64,000 nucleotides of DNA from Cohaesibacter gelatinilyticus (GTDB lineage: Bacteria; Pseudomonadota; Alphaproteobacteria; Rhizobiales; Cohaesibacteraceae). Shown piece after piece: positions 63,545 through 64,000 of the stretch. How positions within the stretch are numbered: the stretch's first letter is position 1; the number at the start of each line of letters is the position of its first letter. Both the position numbers and the translations under genes were made by a program. The notes below the pieces were generated by a model. It was not told the DNA's origin. It worked only from the letters and a program-made list of their open reading frames with translations, and did not search any database. The stretch covers positions 1,612,001 through 1,676,000 of the forward strand of contig NZ_OBEL01000001.1 of the NCBI RefSeq assembly GCF_900215605.1, in the 5' to 3' direction.

Positions 63545-64000
63545 TTATTCCCACTCAATGGTTCCGGGTGGTTTGGAAGTCACATCATAGACCACGCGAT
63601 TGATGCCTTTGACCTCATTGATGATGCGGGTTGCTGCCTTGGACAGGAAGTCCATATCAAAATGATAGAAATCGGCAGTCATTCCATCGACAGACGTCAC
63701 AGCACGCAAAGCACAGACAAATTCGTAGGTCCGGCCATCCCCCATAACACCAACGGTCTGAACCGGCAGCAGAACTGCAAATGCCTGCCAGATGGCATCA
63801 TAAAGACCAGCTTTGCGGATCTCATCCAGATAGATCGCATCAGCTTGACGCAGGATATCCAGTTTCTCGCGAGAGATACCGCCGGGACAACGAATGGCAA
63901 GACCAGGTCCAGGGAATGGATGACGACCGACAAAGCTGTCTGGCAACCCAAGCTCGCGACCAAGTGCGCGAACCTCATCCTTGAACAGCTCGCGAAGTGG
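63545..64000 (-). CDS. guaA: GMP synthase (glutamine-hydrolysing), C-terminal part (runs off right edge)
   Basis: The visible 151 codons are the end of GuaA, which aminates XMP to GMP. The frame enters from the right edge with [14 protein letters not shown] and continues through [17 protein letters not shown], then the dimerisation domain ([15 protein letters not shown]) and the invariant end KPPGTIEWE. The glutaminase and ATP-pyrophosphatase domains lie outside the window. A terminator follows the stop. Confidence 0.97.
   Translation of the reverse strand, partial: PLRELFKDEVRALGRELGLPDSFVGRHPFPGPGLAIRCPGGISREKLDILRQADAIYLDEIRKAGLYDAIWQAFAVLLPVQTVGVMGDGRTYEFVCALRAVTSVDGMTADFYHFDMDFLSKAATRIINEVKGINRVVYDVTSKPPGTIEWE

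Noticed and set aside
1-64000. CRISPR array, insertion sequence, prophage, integrative element, tRNA or rRNA
   Set aside because: I looked for regularly spaced repeats, transposase or integrase products, terminal inverted repeats and tRNA-like cloverleafs and found none; gene content and order are core throughout.

Overview
The window reads as ordinary chromosomal core genome of an alphaproteobacterium, most likely a Hyphomicrobiales (Rhizobiales) member of moderate GC content. This inference rests on three conserved gene strings: pepA / lptF-lptG-lptD-surA-pdxA-rsmA facing gmk-yicC-mltG-fabF-acpP-fabG-fabD; rpsF-rpsR-DUF2232-rplI-dnaB-alr-radA-cvpA-purF; and Atm1-type ABC transporter - LysM protein - LOG protein. 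A class II DAHP synthase, a DUF2865 protein and a second-type glutamyl-tRNA synthetase point the same way. A marine lineage such as Cohaesibacter is possible but is a guess. I see no rRNA, tRNA, CRISPR array, insertion sequence or prophage.

Layout. 1-2.3 kb: edge of an unknown exported or anchored protein, holC and pepA (minus strand). 2.7-10.6 kb: LPS export and outer-membrane biogenesis (lptF, lptG, lptD, surA) running into pdxA and rsmA. 10.6-17.9 kb, minus strand: gmk, yicC, mltG and the fatty-acid genes fabF, acpP, fabG, fabD. 18.4-27.8 kb, plus strand: ribosomal proteins, replicative helicase, alanine racemase, RadA, CvpA, PurF. 27.9-38.2 kb: a reductase, the ABC exporter, LysM and LOG proteins, two drug/metabolite-type transporters, citramalate synthase and cysteinyl-tRNA synthetase. 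38.2-39.1 kb: a nearly 0.9-kb gap holding a possible mini-gene with a terminator. 39.1-45.7 kb: a persulfide-sensor-like ArsR regulator, a complete p-aminobenzoate operon (pabB-pabA-pabC), creA and a SulP transporter. 45.7-48.5 kb: fumarylacetoacetase-family and metallo-beta-lactamase-fold genes, then a flavin reductase. 48.9-60.5 kb: DUF2865, gltX, nadE, DAHP synthase, der-bamB-yfgM, panB, NnrU. 60.5-62.4 kb: a small-RNA-rich stretch. 62.4-64 kb: DUF2461, TfoX-like and the 3' part of guaA.

The protein genes mostly work in envelope assembly (LPS transport, BAM, lipid and peptidoglycan synthesis), translation, and cofactor or amino-acid synthesis (folate, NAD, pantothenate, PLP, isoleucine, aromatics). 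The less ordinary material is in 60.6-62.4 kb. It holds a well-formed promoter-hairpin-terminator unit predicting an RNA of about 87 nt, a DksA-like zinc-finger gene, an L,D-transpeptidase, and a 35-residue membrane-protein gene with a strong Shine-Dalgarno. That last gene is followed by two tandem stem-loops that both contain TTCCTCCC, an arrangement resembling the anti-Shine-Dalgarno 'cuckoo' RNAs of Alphaproteobacteria. Two other points stand out: the ArsR protein has two cysteines 66 residues apart, as in the sulfide sensors SqrR and BigR, and the metallo-beta-lactamase-fold protein has lost part of its metal-binding motif.

Start codons were moved inward from the longest open frame wherever a Shine-Dalgarno and family N-termini supported it; the reasons are given in each entry.
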